From Phytopythium helicoides (taxonomy: Eukaryota; Oomycota; Peronosporomycetes; Pythiales; Pythiaceae), in NCBI GenBank assembly GCA_024867545.1, contig JANFNE010000035.1, positions 396,001-460,000 on the forward strand: a DNA stretch of 64,000 nucleotides. The letters are read 5' to 3'. The notes beneath the pieces were generated by a model. That model was not told the origin of the DNA. It searched no databases and worked only from the letters and a program-made list of their open reading frames with translations. Shown piece after piece: positions 40,426 to 52,800 of the stretch. How positions within the stretch are numbered: the stretch's first letter is position 1; each line of letters starts with the position of its first letter. A program made the position numbers and the translations under genes.

Positions 40426-42613
40426 GGTCGACTCGGAGCTGGAGCTGAGCCACGAGGCTGCTGGCGGCTTGTGCGGTAGGCTGCGAGTTGGAGAATGAGG
40501 AAGGGGAGCTCCCTGGCTCGTCAAGCTGGCTCGAAACACTCACCGACTTCGATGCACAGTGTAGCAACGTCGAGAGCACCCTGCACCAGTGCCCATACTC
40601 GCCGCAAGTGTCGATTGACTTGTTCATCATGAGATGGTTCACTCGCTGAGCCGAGCGCGCGTGAGACCGTCCATTTCGGAATCCCGCTGCCCCGCCTCAC
40701 TATCATCGACCAGCGGTGAATCTCAGCGGAGATTCCGCCGCCCTGCGCTTTTGTAGTTGCCGCATCTCAGCCGATACATCCGGGCGGCTATGCGGCCCAG
40801 CTGGTTGCCTCCGTGGTCCTATGATTTGCAATGATAAAGTCGTTCCCGCGTACCGAGTGAGTTGGGTCACATGCCTGAATGGTGTACCAGAAGCGCGGGC
40901 CACCGTCGAGGCTGAGCAGCCTCCAGTGACTACAGCAGCGCGTTGCTTTTGATATAATACTGCAGTCGGACGGCTTCGATGAAGCTGTCACGGTGCTGAA
41001 CTCGGCGTTCATGGGACGATGATGTAGCATGAACATCGGTTCAAATGAAGAAATCGAACGACTTCTAGCCGCAATGATGACGGCGGTGAGTCTGTGCTAT
41101 CGTCTGGTCACGTCACGCATGTGGACCGGCGCAGGTCCATGGAGCCCCACAGATGATGGCGGTTGGCGGTAAGTCACTGCTGTAGTTGTGCCGTCTGGTC
41201 ACGTCACGTTCGATATATGGATCGAAGCCTTCCGCGTGCAGCTGGATACTTCGCCACACCTTTCAGCACGACTCGAGCAATGCTGCCCCAGCTTGCACGT
41301 GGGAGGTGGTCGCGCTTGACTTTGAGGGTGACTCCAGCGAAGCACGGAGCGTGCATGGCGGCGTGAATGCAGGGCAGTCGAGACAGAATGTCTAGTCATG
41401 CCACTGCCCACCACGTACAACCAAGCAGAATTACCACGAGAAGTTCCAGAATGTCGACTTCCCAGTGATCTCGACTACGCTTTCCTTCATACCGGTAATC
41501 GATCCTGTCATCGCATGTTGTTCTAGTACATCCAATACTCGCGGTTGACCGAAAGCGTTCGTTGCTATCGTCGGGCTCAGAAAGGAATTCCACTGGCTTC
41601 GGACGAGCCCAAGCTAGTATAGCTACACTTTCCAAGTTTTGAGCGGGCGAAAAAGCTAAAGCCGCGCTCGTGAGCGGTGCGCTGGCGAGTGTTTACAGTA
41701 GAAAGAGTTGGATATATGGAGGCAAGCCTCCTCGTCACCGCGATGGATGGTGATATCTAGCAACGAAAGCAGATCCGCTCATCCCTGATGGCATGTCTTT
41801 GAAAGCGATACATGGTTGGAAACGATTGTAAAACCCTTAATTAAGGCAGCTGAAAATGTTGGCTTGAGATCTGCAACCCGAGTTCGATAACAACATCGAG
41901 AGCAAGAACAGACTTGTATGGGTGAGTTCAATAACGCTGGTTCGCCTTCATCGTCTTGAGCTTGCGATTCAAAACCTCGGAGTGCCGGCACTCTCGACGT
42001 TGGATGATAGCAATGTCCATTTTGATTGAGAACGCCGTTCTGCCGCTCTCAACTAGCCTCAATGGCTCCAGTCTGACCGAATAGGCGTATGTGTCGGCAT
42101 TTGAGCTGCACAAGCTACTCTTGCAGCGTTTAGGTCCGTTCGCGAAGCACTTTGATCACTTGTTTTCGTCTGCGGTCGTGGATAGGCGGGACCCGGATTT
42201 CAGTGTATTCTGTTTTTGCTTATAACAAGTTGAATCGTCAACTCAGTCGGTGGACCCCGATGATCATCGCTCCCGATATTCCAAGGCTGCTTTGGAGAGT
42301 CAGCTTTCCCTCGTCACATGGCTCGATGCTTTAGTGGATGGTTCGTTTGTGATGACGTCCCTTCTGGTGTTAACCACTTCATGCAGTCGCGCCACCGTTC
42401 CGATTGAAAGGTTCTCGGAAAGCCAGGAACCGAGTAGATGCCGTTCTTCAAAACGACATATGCGCACAACATGGCTTACGCACCCCACAACCTCCCTCCC
42501 AAGCTTCGTCTTCCACTGCTCAACAGCATCATTATTGCAATGTACGTAGATTTCTCCGGGCATCCAACACTTGTATAGACCGACCACGTCGTTAGCTATC
42601 CTATCCTGCGTTC
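40426..42613. other. Intergenic region with no supported gene
   Basis: Includes a possible first exon at 41029-41085 (ATG..., reading MNIGSNEEIERLLAAMMTA) followed by a GTGAGT donor and a GCGCAG acceptor 49 nt later, but no continuing reading frame could be followed. The phrase CGTCTGGTCACGTCACG occurs twice (about 41101 and 41191), a short local duplication. Confidence 0.35.
40718..40735. promoter_or_regulatory. GAATCT-n6-AGATTC inverted repeat upstream of transporter 3
   Basis: GAATCTCAGCGGAGATTC is a perfect 6-bp inverted repeat about 295-310 bp upstream of the transporter 3 start codon, matching the pairs near transporters 1 and 2. Confidence 0.42.
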
Positions 42614-43249
42614 ATGTGGGTCAGTTCGTGCTGTCTATGCGGCGAGCTGATGGAGGCCAACACGACCAACACGTGCCTCAACTATGAGGCGCGCAAAACC
42701 CAGGCAATGAATGGCCTTAGCGCCTCTCTCGTGAGCTCTCAACCGGTGCCAAGAGTGCAATTCACTCCGAACAAGACGGCCAAATCGGACCCGGAGACGC
42801 GAGAGATCAAGCTACAGGTGCCTCATAGCATGACTGTCGGAGATTTTAATCTGCAGATCGAGCGAGGCACGATCCCCGCTGTCAAGAGCGTCGTGTGCGT
42901 CGACTGCGACCACGAGGTACGCGGCTGGTCCTGGCGCGCCTTCGTCCAGCTCCGGTTTGACGTAAGAATGAACATGGTTGGGATAGCTGTTTGAACTCAT
43001 GCGATCGATGATGCGGCTGCCTGCTTGGTGCTGCTGTAGAGCAAGCACCCTCGCGCGTTCTACCGCCTGGAGCAGGAGCTGCTCAAGAGCCAAGTGGAGA
43101 GCGACGGCATGGTTCTGGTCCAGGGTGGTCCGTACGTGTGCTTTACATCTAAGCCAGCTGCTGAGCAGTTCGTGCAGCAAACGATGGCGCGTGTGTGCTC
43201 GTGCGGCCGACTGCGTTCTCAGAAGACAATGAGACTGATCCTGCAATAG
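42614..43249 (+). pseudogene. Truncated NMD3-like (60S export adaptor) gene
   Basis: Two exons, 42614-42961 and 43040-43249, joined by a 78-nt GT-AG intron, would give 185 residues. The N-terminus (CCLCGELMEANTTNTCLNY) resembles the first zinc-binding motif of NMD3. VCVDCDHEVRGWSWRAFVQLR, then HPRAFYRLEQELLKS, resembles the CxxC...WxAxVQVRQ...TFxxLEQxxLK region. NMD3 normally exceeds 450 residues. The second N-terminal Cys pair with its WxxAxxES segment and everything after the LEQ region are missing. It is either a decayed duplicate or a short derived gene; full NMD3 function (binding 60S subunits and recruiting the exportin) is unlikely. Confidence 0.55.
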
Positions 43250-43870
43250 AACCCCAGACTGGGGTCTCCAGCCAGCCGTTGAGATCAAGTGGCTGGTGGA
43301 AGTCTGTGGCGGCAAAAAGACGCGAGGTGAGGCTCGCAACTTTGAGAAATTCCGTCGATTACAATGACGAACTGCTACTGAGTACATGAGCATCCCAAAG
43401 CTATGGAAACATAGCCAGTATATGAAGCACCGCAAGCATTAACACCGTGGCTCTCAGCCTCGTACATAAGCAACTTTACACCAAATGCGTGAATCTCTGC
43501 ATGTACGAATGCTTTACCTAGACCTTGAAATCTCCCCTAGCTGTCGTGAGGTCTGCAACAGACTCGTGAAGCTGATTAAACAGCACTTCGGCGCGGGACC
43601 ACGTTGAAGCGCTCTTCAACCGCACCTAACACCCCTCCCTACATTCGCGTCGGACCGTCAAGCACCAATCTGATGCGAACCTATCTTCCAAACCGCACTT
43701 ACCGCTTCTCGTGCCGCCCCCACATCACCTGGCGGCGCCAAAACCGCCCCCACATAAAGCTCCCGGCGCGCGCCGCCGTCGCCGAGCTCCATCGAGGCCC
43801 CCGCGCGTCTGAGGCGCTGGGCAGTGGACTGAGCCGCCTCTCCTCGTCCCCCGCCCGCCTGTGCCGAAAA
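43250..43870. other. Intergenic, promoter side of the large chromatin gene
   Basis: No gene seen. A short hairpin (ACCCCA-GAC-TGGGGT, about 43252-43266) follows the NMD3-like stop. The last 200 bp are very GC-rich, as at the 5' ends of the neighbouring long genes. Confidence 0.4.
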
Positions 43871-46800
43871 ATGGAGTCCGGAGACGCAGCGGCGGCCGAG
43901 AACGAGCGCGAGACGCGCGAGACGGGGCAGGAGCCGCGCTTCCCGCCGTTGCTGGCCCCGCGGCGCTTTGAGAGCGGCAGCAGCGCCGAGGACGACGACG
44001 ACGAGCGCTCGAGCGCGGCCGGAGCCGATGACGAGCAGCGCAGCGCCACGTCGGACCGCTTGTCGTCCGCGGACGACGACGAGGTCGGCAGCCAGGCGCC
44101 AGGCAAGCGCAAGGCGCGCCGCGACTCGCTGGAGCTCCCCGTGACGGTGGATTCGCTGCGGGTTCTCGCGCAGCAGGTGCGCGCAGGTTTGGTGTGCTGC
44201 GGTTGGGTCAACGGGAGGCTGACGGTGCGGTGGCTGCGCGCAGCGAGGAGTTGATACGGCGGCGTTGGCGCAGTGGAGCGTGGACGAGGAAGGGAAGATT
44301 GCGGCCCCAGATGGACGAAAATTCCGCGTGCTCAGAGACGCCTTGCGCGCGTACCAGCATGCTGTGACTGGCGCTATCAGCCGTGAAGACATGTACTTCC
44401 TCGCTATTATGCGGCGGCAACTCGCGGAACGAGAACTGCCCATGCAGGACGGACCGATTGCGGTGGTGGCATTGGGGAGCATTGTGCCAGAGCCCATGTT
44501 CCACACGAGCAAAAAGCTGTTTCCGGTGCGTTTTTTTTTCTTGCTGTGGTTGGTCATGTGCACCGATTTTAACGAGCGTGAGGGCTTTGTGATGCAGATT
44601 GGATACGAGACTCTTGTGAATGTGCGCTATGAAACGCCCACTGAAGCAGCTTTCCGATTACGTTGCAGTACGTTCTACCTCAACCTTCACATACCGCCTT
44701 TCAATTCAATGCCAAACTAAAGTCATGAATGGCGCTGTTCGCAGAGATCGTTCACGGCAACAAGAAGAAATCGCCGATCTTTGTGGTTGAGCTAGAAAAC
44801 AACGCAGGTATTTGATTCTTGTCCTTTAGATGTACTTAACCGTCGCTCCTTACTAATCCCCCGTTACAGATATTGTGTTCCGATCATATGTCGCTAGCAA
44901 GGCGTGGAAGAAGGCTCTCACGCACTTTAGTAGTCTAACTGCGGATGAGCTTGTGAGCGCAATTACGTCGTCCGCGCTACCTCTTGGTCAAGAAGACGCT
45001 GCAGACTACCTCACCCCGCAGACCAATGAAGACGGGTTCGGTCTTCTTCGACGCAACGTTAGCCGCATTATCGAGGGTCTGCATCAAGTTCTACTATGCC
45101 AAGAATATCAGTTCTGGGAACAGCGCCATCCCATCGAGCCGGATGTGCATGCCAAACTCCGCGCACGACTGAAAGCCCAGGTGAAAGAGGGGTTGAAGAC
45201 TGACCAATCGTTGTCCAAGCAAATCATACGAGAACGACTCTCTCAAGAACTCGCTCTCGCCGAACACTCACAGGACCCTGCTGAGTTCGAGAAGGCGCTA
45301 CAGATGAAGGAAAAACAGCGCCGAGAAGAGGAGAAGCGAAGTGTTCGCGAAGCAGCACGCAAATTACTCGAGGAAGAGATGAAAGCTCAAGAGGAGGCAA
45401 AGGAGGCCCAGCGAAAGGCGAAGGAGGATCGAAAAAACGCGATTCTCGAAGCTCGAATGGAGCTCATTCGACAAAAAGAGGCACGCAAGGAAGCCTTGCG
45501 GCTGGCACGGGAAGAGGAGAAGCGGGTCAAAGAGGAGGAGCGTGAATTGAAGCGAGCGCAGCGTGAGGAAGAGAAGAAAAAGAAGCAGGAAGAGAAGGAG
45601 AATTCGATGAAGCGTCGTATCGAGGAGCTTCGTCAAAGGCGGAAGCTGCGTGAAGAGCAGAAATCGATTCTTGAGAACGGAGTGGTGACTAGTAGGTTCC
45701 AAGACACTGCTGATTCTGCTTTGGGCTTTGAAACTGGATCACGCAAGAAGATGCGGACTGAAGATGTTGAGGATCCGATCGCTGCAGCCGATGCCCAGCG
45801 GCAGAAGAATTTGGCTCTTGTGAACTTCGTTGCTGAGGAAAGGAAACGTCGTCGCCGTATCCGCTTCTACGACAGGAAAGTAGATCTTGAACGCTTTATT
45901 TGGGCGTCCGTTCAAGACTCGTACATTCGGGAGAACGGTGGAATACCGATCACAACTTCTGTATCTTCACAATTTTCATCAGAGGATGCGAAAGGTCCAC
46001 AGTTTCCTGCAGAGATCCTGAAGCCAGTATCGGAGCTGGATGCCATCCCTATAGAGCTTCAAGCTGATGTGCTGTACATCTGGGATTTCATTTCGACTTT
46101 TTCTGATTGTTTGCGGCTCCCAGTTCTACCATCGCTGTCAGTATTTGTCAAGCTACTGGTTCTCGATGATGGCTCTAGTCCTGTTGGTGACGGCTCTTTC
46201 GAGGAAGGCGCCCTTGGCTACCTTCTTGCGTCCGTTCACGCTGCAGTCATCAAATTGTTAATGTCTGAGTATTTTCCAATCCTTCAGATGGGTACGACTC
46301 TGGACGAGTTTTACCGAACAAGACCACTGAATGGCTTTAGTTGGCCAGAGCTTGCGCGACTGGCTTGCCTTCTTTTCATTGAATCAAACCACCCGACGTC
46401 TGATGAATTCCTGATCAAGATGCTCAAAGGTACGAAATCGTACAAAGACGACTCTGCCATTTCTCCGCTGCGTCGCAGGCTGCAAAATAGAGGCGAGAAG
46501 TTGCTACAGGGTCTCAAGTACGAAGAGACACTAGATGGCGCTGAGGCTGCAAGCAGAGAAGAGTCCATTGCAAAGGAGGGTGATAATCTCCGCTCCTCAG
46601 CTCCCGTCGGTGGCTACTATGGGGTGGTTCTGGATCCTGGTCAATCAAAGAATGTTGAATTCGAAGTACGCGGTGGGGGTCACCTTGCAGTAAAAAGTGT
46701 CAGCTTCAAAGAGAAGGCACTTGGTTCCGATGAAGGAAACTCTGACGAAGCTCACCGTGATCTGTCCCCTGGCGATTACCTACTTAGTGTTAATGGTCGC

Positions 46801-49800
46801 TCGGCCAAGGACATGGAGCTGGTAGAACTGCAAGGTATATTAGCGGATGCTGAACGACCGCATGGTCTACTGCTGTCGAAGAGTTTACCGCCTGCAAAAG
46901 GGCACTCAAAGCACTTCGCGACAACGACTAGCTCATCTAAGCTCAAGCGGTGCGCTCATGTGCTGAAAATTCTCCGGGGCAAGGAGCTTGCAGTGCCGTT
47001 CAACCAGCCCGTAGATGCAGACCTCTATCCGGATTATTATTCGAGTATTCCTGATGCAATTGACCTTGGAACAATCGCCGAGAAGCTGGAGGACGAAGAC
47101 TATGAAAATGATGATGATGTAGAATCGTTCATGGATGACGTCGCGCAGGTGTGGAAGAACTGCTACACATATAACTCCGTCAAAGCTGAGATTTCATTGA
47201 TGGCGCGCAAGTTGTCAGTAATTTTCGACCGCTTGATGAATGAGTGGGTATTCACTACAACGACAAGGCCCCTGATTGTTGCGGAAGAAGACTACTGCAG
47301 ACGTTGCCAGACAAATCAAGTGAAAGACCGACTTCTATTGTGCGATCGGTGTGATGCTCCGTACCATACATTCTGCCTCGACCCGCCGCTTGCCCAGGTT
47401 CCTTCTGGCGAGTGGTATTGCCCAACTTGCGTCAAGGATCCTGCCTTCTCACCAGATCAGTTCCGCAAGAAATCAAGATCAGCCGACAATGCGATGGATG
47501 GCGATAGCAATTGGCTAAATGAGAGCGAGCTCACAGATTTCGAGAAGCGTGTGTATGGGATATCTGAGTTGCTGGCGAAAGAAAACTACTCGGACTTGAC
47601 AATTCACGAGAGGACGACTATTCTTCGAGTTCTATGCGACCTTGTACATGGCACAGCGGTGGTGCAATCCGTGTATCATTCCATCGAAGAAAAGGCATCA
47701 AAAGTGAGGCGTGACGCTGGCGAGCCGCTGGCTGACTTGGAGCGGGAGTGGCGGAATTTTGCGCCACCTCGGACATGGCACAACATCGAACAGACACGCA
47801 AGTTCTTTATCGATGGCGTCGAGCACGACCTCACGGACGAGTTGCTTGACCACCTTGAAGCTCGGGCGAAAGCAGAGCTTGAAGGCCAGCCAATTCCCGA
47901 GCTTTCTCTGAGCAACCACTCGGGTAAAAATCTGAGTGAATCTGAGCTTCTCGTCGATATGGAAGAGGATAGCGAATGCTCAGCGGATTCGGACGAAGAT
48001 GAAGTGGCTATGCTGGAACGATTTGGTGACCGCTTTTTAGCCGAGCAAGAAGGAGCGGTCGAGAATCTTGATGTTGAGCCAACGTGTGAGATTTGCGGTC
48101 TTGGTGACGGCATCCTCAGCGGTGGTCTCGTTCCGTGTAAGCGCTCGGTTCTGACCCATCATACCTCACAGCTGGATCAGTACGAAGTTCCTCAGCTTTT
48201 GGCTGAAGGCGACGGGTCTATCCTTCGTGTTCGTACGGTTACCGCAGAAGATCTCGCAAAGCTTTTTCTTCAGGAGTCTCCGAATGGAGTGACGCTGAGT
48301 GAGAATTCTCAAGCTCCTGATGCCAATCCATCGCATGATAGTGCGGTTCTGTTTGCTGTTAACGATCGACTCGTGGCGGGGATGCCACGCCAAGTGATTG
48401 CAAATCTGCTGAAAGCGGCTACGTTTCCATTGACTCTCTACTTAACATCACTGCCGTGCGAGGTGTTAATTGCATCCGTGTCGATAGTCAAGTGTCGCGA
48501 GTTAGAGCTGGGTGTCAATTTGGGAGAGTTTGGCTCCCGCGTGTTTGTGCAATCTTACGCAAATCCGTCGCCTGCTCACAATTTCCACGTCGGTCTTGGC
48601 GAGCTGTGCGAGCAAGTTTTCCCTGGTGATGTGTTATACATGGTTGACTCCACTCCGACACTCGGGAAGAGTCTGGACGAGGTCCAAGACCTCCTGCGCT
48701 TGGATCAACCAAACAGCGAAAAGTACGCCGTGTTCGTTCGCCCGCCTCATGAAAAGGTTCGAGAGCTCAACATGAGATCGCGGCGCATTCTGGAGGACGT
48801 GCGTAATCAGCACAGCAAGATCAGCACGCTTCGAGCCGAGTTAGCTGCAGGAAACCACCCGCTTCCGTACGAAGTCGTGTTTGGTGCTGGACCTCTCGGC
48901 TTGGTCCTTGGGCTCGATCAGGGCAAAGTAATGGTGAAGTCCTTAAGCGATCAACCTGGTGGTGCACTTGGCCAGGCTTCGTTAAGTCGCCAGATCCGCG
49001 AGGGTGACGTGGTAGAACGTGTCAACAATCTGGTATACGGTCCCGTCCGGGATCTGTCTCAGTTCACGTCGTGGCTACTGAGCTTGCCGCGTCCTTTGAA
49101 GATTATGTTTACACAAGGGCCGGGTCACTCCATCGATGAAGGTGATATGGTATCCCGTCGACCGCAATTAGAGGAACTTGCTCAAAATCAAGTTTACCTG
49201 CGTCAAGCGCTCGAAGTTTCGGGAAACTCCGTGATCAAAACGTACCGGTGCGCGTCGTCTCCATTGCCCTTTTCTCTGAGGCAGTTCGTGCAGGCGACAA
49301 ATGTCGTTGCAGTTAGTGGGCAAGTCCAATGTGAAGAGGCTGGCCATCGAGAAAGCGACTCCTTCCAGGAACCGTTGATCGTGGACGTTGGTGATCGTCT
49401 TGTGGGAGTCAATGGTCGACCGATAGCTGGCGTGCTGTGGCCCTTGCTTGCGGATTTACTCTCCCAACTGATTGCAGTGAACTGTCCGATTTATCTCCAC
49501 TTCGTTCCCCATCAGAGCAAGTCAGTGCTCTTTTCTGCCCACCTCAGCTGTGTTCAAGCGGCGAACATGGCCAGAGCGGAATGTGAGTTTGTGATGCCGC
49601 AGATCGAGAAGGCGCGTCAGTTGGAAAGCTTTTTAGAGACGGTTGTTCCGAGAAGCCACTCCCTGGGCAAGTGCCGTAGCGGATTTTCATTTTACCGCTT
49701 CTTCAGCGACCGCCAACGACTCTTTGTGATTTCGCAAGATTCCAAATCGTGGAGATTTTGTCAAGGGAGAGCGCAGATTGGTCGACTACTACTTTATCTA

Positions 49801-52800
49801 GAAGACACTGACGGTACATCCCAAGACAAGGTGCTGGCTCGGCGTATCCGACGCTTGTTCCATGATGTGTTGCATGGGACGAATAGTTTATCAGCCGGAT
49901 GCTGCGAGCTTGCAGCTGAAACCTTCCAGCGTGATGGCCCGTTCGCTTTTCAAAAGCAGGTCGTGCCAGGAATTTCTCCAGCAGAGATCGAGATCTTTGA
50001 TGCGTTTGTCTTGTACCTTGGCCGTAGGTTCACACTTGGGTCGTTTCCAACCCGCCAAGCTGCCGAGAGTGCCCTTCAGCTCGCGGAAAATGTCGCTCGC
50101 ACCTCAGGACTACACCTCGCTGTTGCGGGAGATGCGATTTCGCTGACCAACAGCCAATTCCCAGTTATCGGAAAGCCTGTTCTAAAGGCTGAGGCTATGG
50201 TGAGGAGGTATTTTGCTCGAAAGTACGAGTACACATCACTTCACGACGCCCGCGGTGCGCGGGCAATCCCCGTCTCGCACTTTGTATACCAAATTCTGAA
50301 GCGCGGGCTTCATGCTGATTCAAGCACGAAGCTACCGGATCCGACGCAACCAAATCATTCAGCTCCGCAGCCCTATCATGAAGCGTATAATGCAGCTCAG
50401 AACTCAGAGCTGCTTAAACGCAAGCTTGCTGGAGATCCAGCTGCTGCTCAAATATATGCAGCTCAGCAGGCAGAGCAATGGAAGCGTATGCGAACACAAG
50501 AGAGTCTTGGGGTTGCTGCTCAACAGCATATTTCTGCTGCTCGCAATCAAGTTCCAAGTACTACCACAGGCGTGACTGCAACCAGCTTCAAGCAGTATTT
50601 ACAGACTCTTGTGGAAAGAGGCCGATCAATGTTGGCTGCATGGAACCAATTCTCGGCTGCAGCGAGTGTCCAAACTGCAAACGGGCTCGCGTACGCATGT
50701 CTTGCGAGCTTTGAAGAAGTCAAGAGAGCCGCTTCGCGCATCTTGATTGACCCCAATGGCCCACTGCCTGACTTCAAGACGTTTGTCTGCATTCATCACG
50801 CATATGTGATGGGATTGATCTGCGCAATGTCTGCCCAAGCGTTGGTAACGAGTCGTATGAGCACAGCAGATTCAGCGATGGTCAAGTCGATTGCAGACTG
50901 CTTCGCGACGGCCATCTTGAATTGTATGGACCCGTCCGTGGCCCTACGGTCGAGGGCCCTCTCGAGCTTCGCTGTCGTTGCGAACCATTGTGAGCCAGCA
51001 AATCGAGTGCCTGATCTGTCACCGCAGCTCAATCATGTGGCGAACTTCATCCTCCAATTTTTGCGGGCGACCCAGTACCTGGCGAATGGCAACTTTGAAG
51101 ACATGACTCAGTGCCGTCCGATAACTATCCACCAAGGCATTGCAGCGGCGTTCCCAGTGTCATTTATCCAGCAGATGGCACTGCTGCATAGTGTTCGTGG
51201 TCAGTTCACTCGTCTTCTCGATAGAGTAAACGCATCGTCTGCGTCTCAAGTACGAGCGCAATCAATCAACAATCGGGTTCCCGCTCCAACACAAGCCTCG
51301 AACTCACCGGCTCCAATGGGAATGCAGCAAAGAGCCCCATCTGGACCTTCAAATGACCAGCTCATTCAGGTGGCATTCGAGCAAGGTCCGTTGGGCATTG
51401 TGATCAACTACTCGGATCGAGGAACCATTATTGTGACAGAATTCTCAAACGAGAATGGAATTATGGGCCAAGCCCAAGCCACCGGGAAAGTTATGATTGG
51501 TGACGAGGTGTATGCGGTAAATGGGAAAACCCTTGCTGCTATCGGCATGGAGGGATTCAAGGCAGCAGTCGGGTCAGGTATTCGACCACTGCACGTTGTT
51601 TTCCGCCGCTCTCGAGGTGCAGCCATCGGCCAAAGCGAGGCAGCACCTCGCCAGCCTCCAATGTATCCGGCGTCAGGGGCGATGTTTGTTCAACCGTCAG
51701 GTGTGAATCCTGCCGTTTCGACTTCGTACAATGCGCAATCCGCGGCTACTGCGTCCGATCCCATGTTCTCCCAGCAGAGTGCAGGGATGATGGTACCCCC
51801 TAGCAGTGCCAGTGCTGCATCCTACGCGTATCCTACCAACACCTCTTCATCGATGGTGAATACTTTTGGAAACATGGAGCCGCTGCCTTTCAACAAGCCA
51901 ACTCAACCTCGAGCTCCAGGAATCGGAGGGGTGCCTGGGTTCCCCTCTGCACCTTCTTCGGCCGAGATGAATCCGTACATGAGTGCCAATGAGATGCCTG
52001 GTCAATTTTATCAGCGACCAATGGCCCCAGGTTACGGACAGGGGGGAGTTGGGATGTACGGTGGCGGAGTCCAGAACCAGCAGCAGATGGGTGAGTGGCA
52101 GAACACAAGTATGCCTATGGCAATGCCGTCGCAACAAAACATTTCTGGGGTTGGAGGGATGCCGAATCCGGGAGCATTTGGAGATATGGCTGCTACAGGA
52201 GATACCAACACAATGAACTCGAGCTCCACAGGTGCATCTCAGTACGTGAATTTTGTGTCCCCCAACGACCCTCGGCTATCGAACACGGACCCGTCACAAG
52301 TGAATTATTACGATGCGAATGGCACGACTTTTAGAGACGGTGACGAGTTCGAGCTGGACGTGAATGCAACTTCGGAAGCCAATGCGAGAGAAGAAGACAT
52401 TGAAAGGGGTATGAGTGAAGTTGGTGCAGGTGCAGAAGGCGACGACGTCAGCGGGTTTCCCGATCTTGACAGCAACAGTGCTGAAGAGAATTTCAGCATG
52501 CTCGACAGTGCAAGCATTGCCACCGAGGAGGATGATACTAGTGCACAAGATGGCGTATCTCGTTCAGTTTCGCAAATGACGACTCCAGTGCAGTCGGACG
52601 ATGAGGGGGACTCACACGTGGACCAAACTGAAGCACTAGAGGCAGTGTCGATTGCGCTTCAGAGAACGGAAACGCCAACGGCAGTAGCTGATGCTTCAGT
52701 GACCCACAGCAACCCAGACGCAATTGTTCAGCCTCCTTATGAATCTACAACTGCCAATACATTGGCGCCTCCGCAACCGCTAGTTGACCAAGCTACCGGT

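Noticed and set aside
41029..41160. Small multi-exon gene starting MNIGSNEEIERLL
   Set aside because: A plausible first exon and splice signals, but no continuing frame or family match; left inside the intergenic entry.
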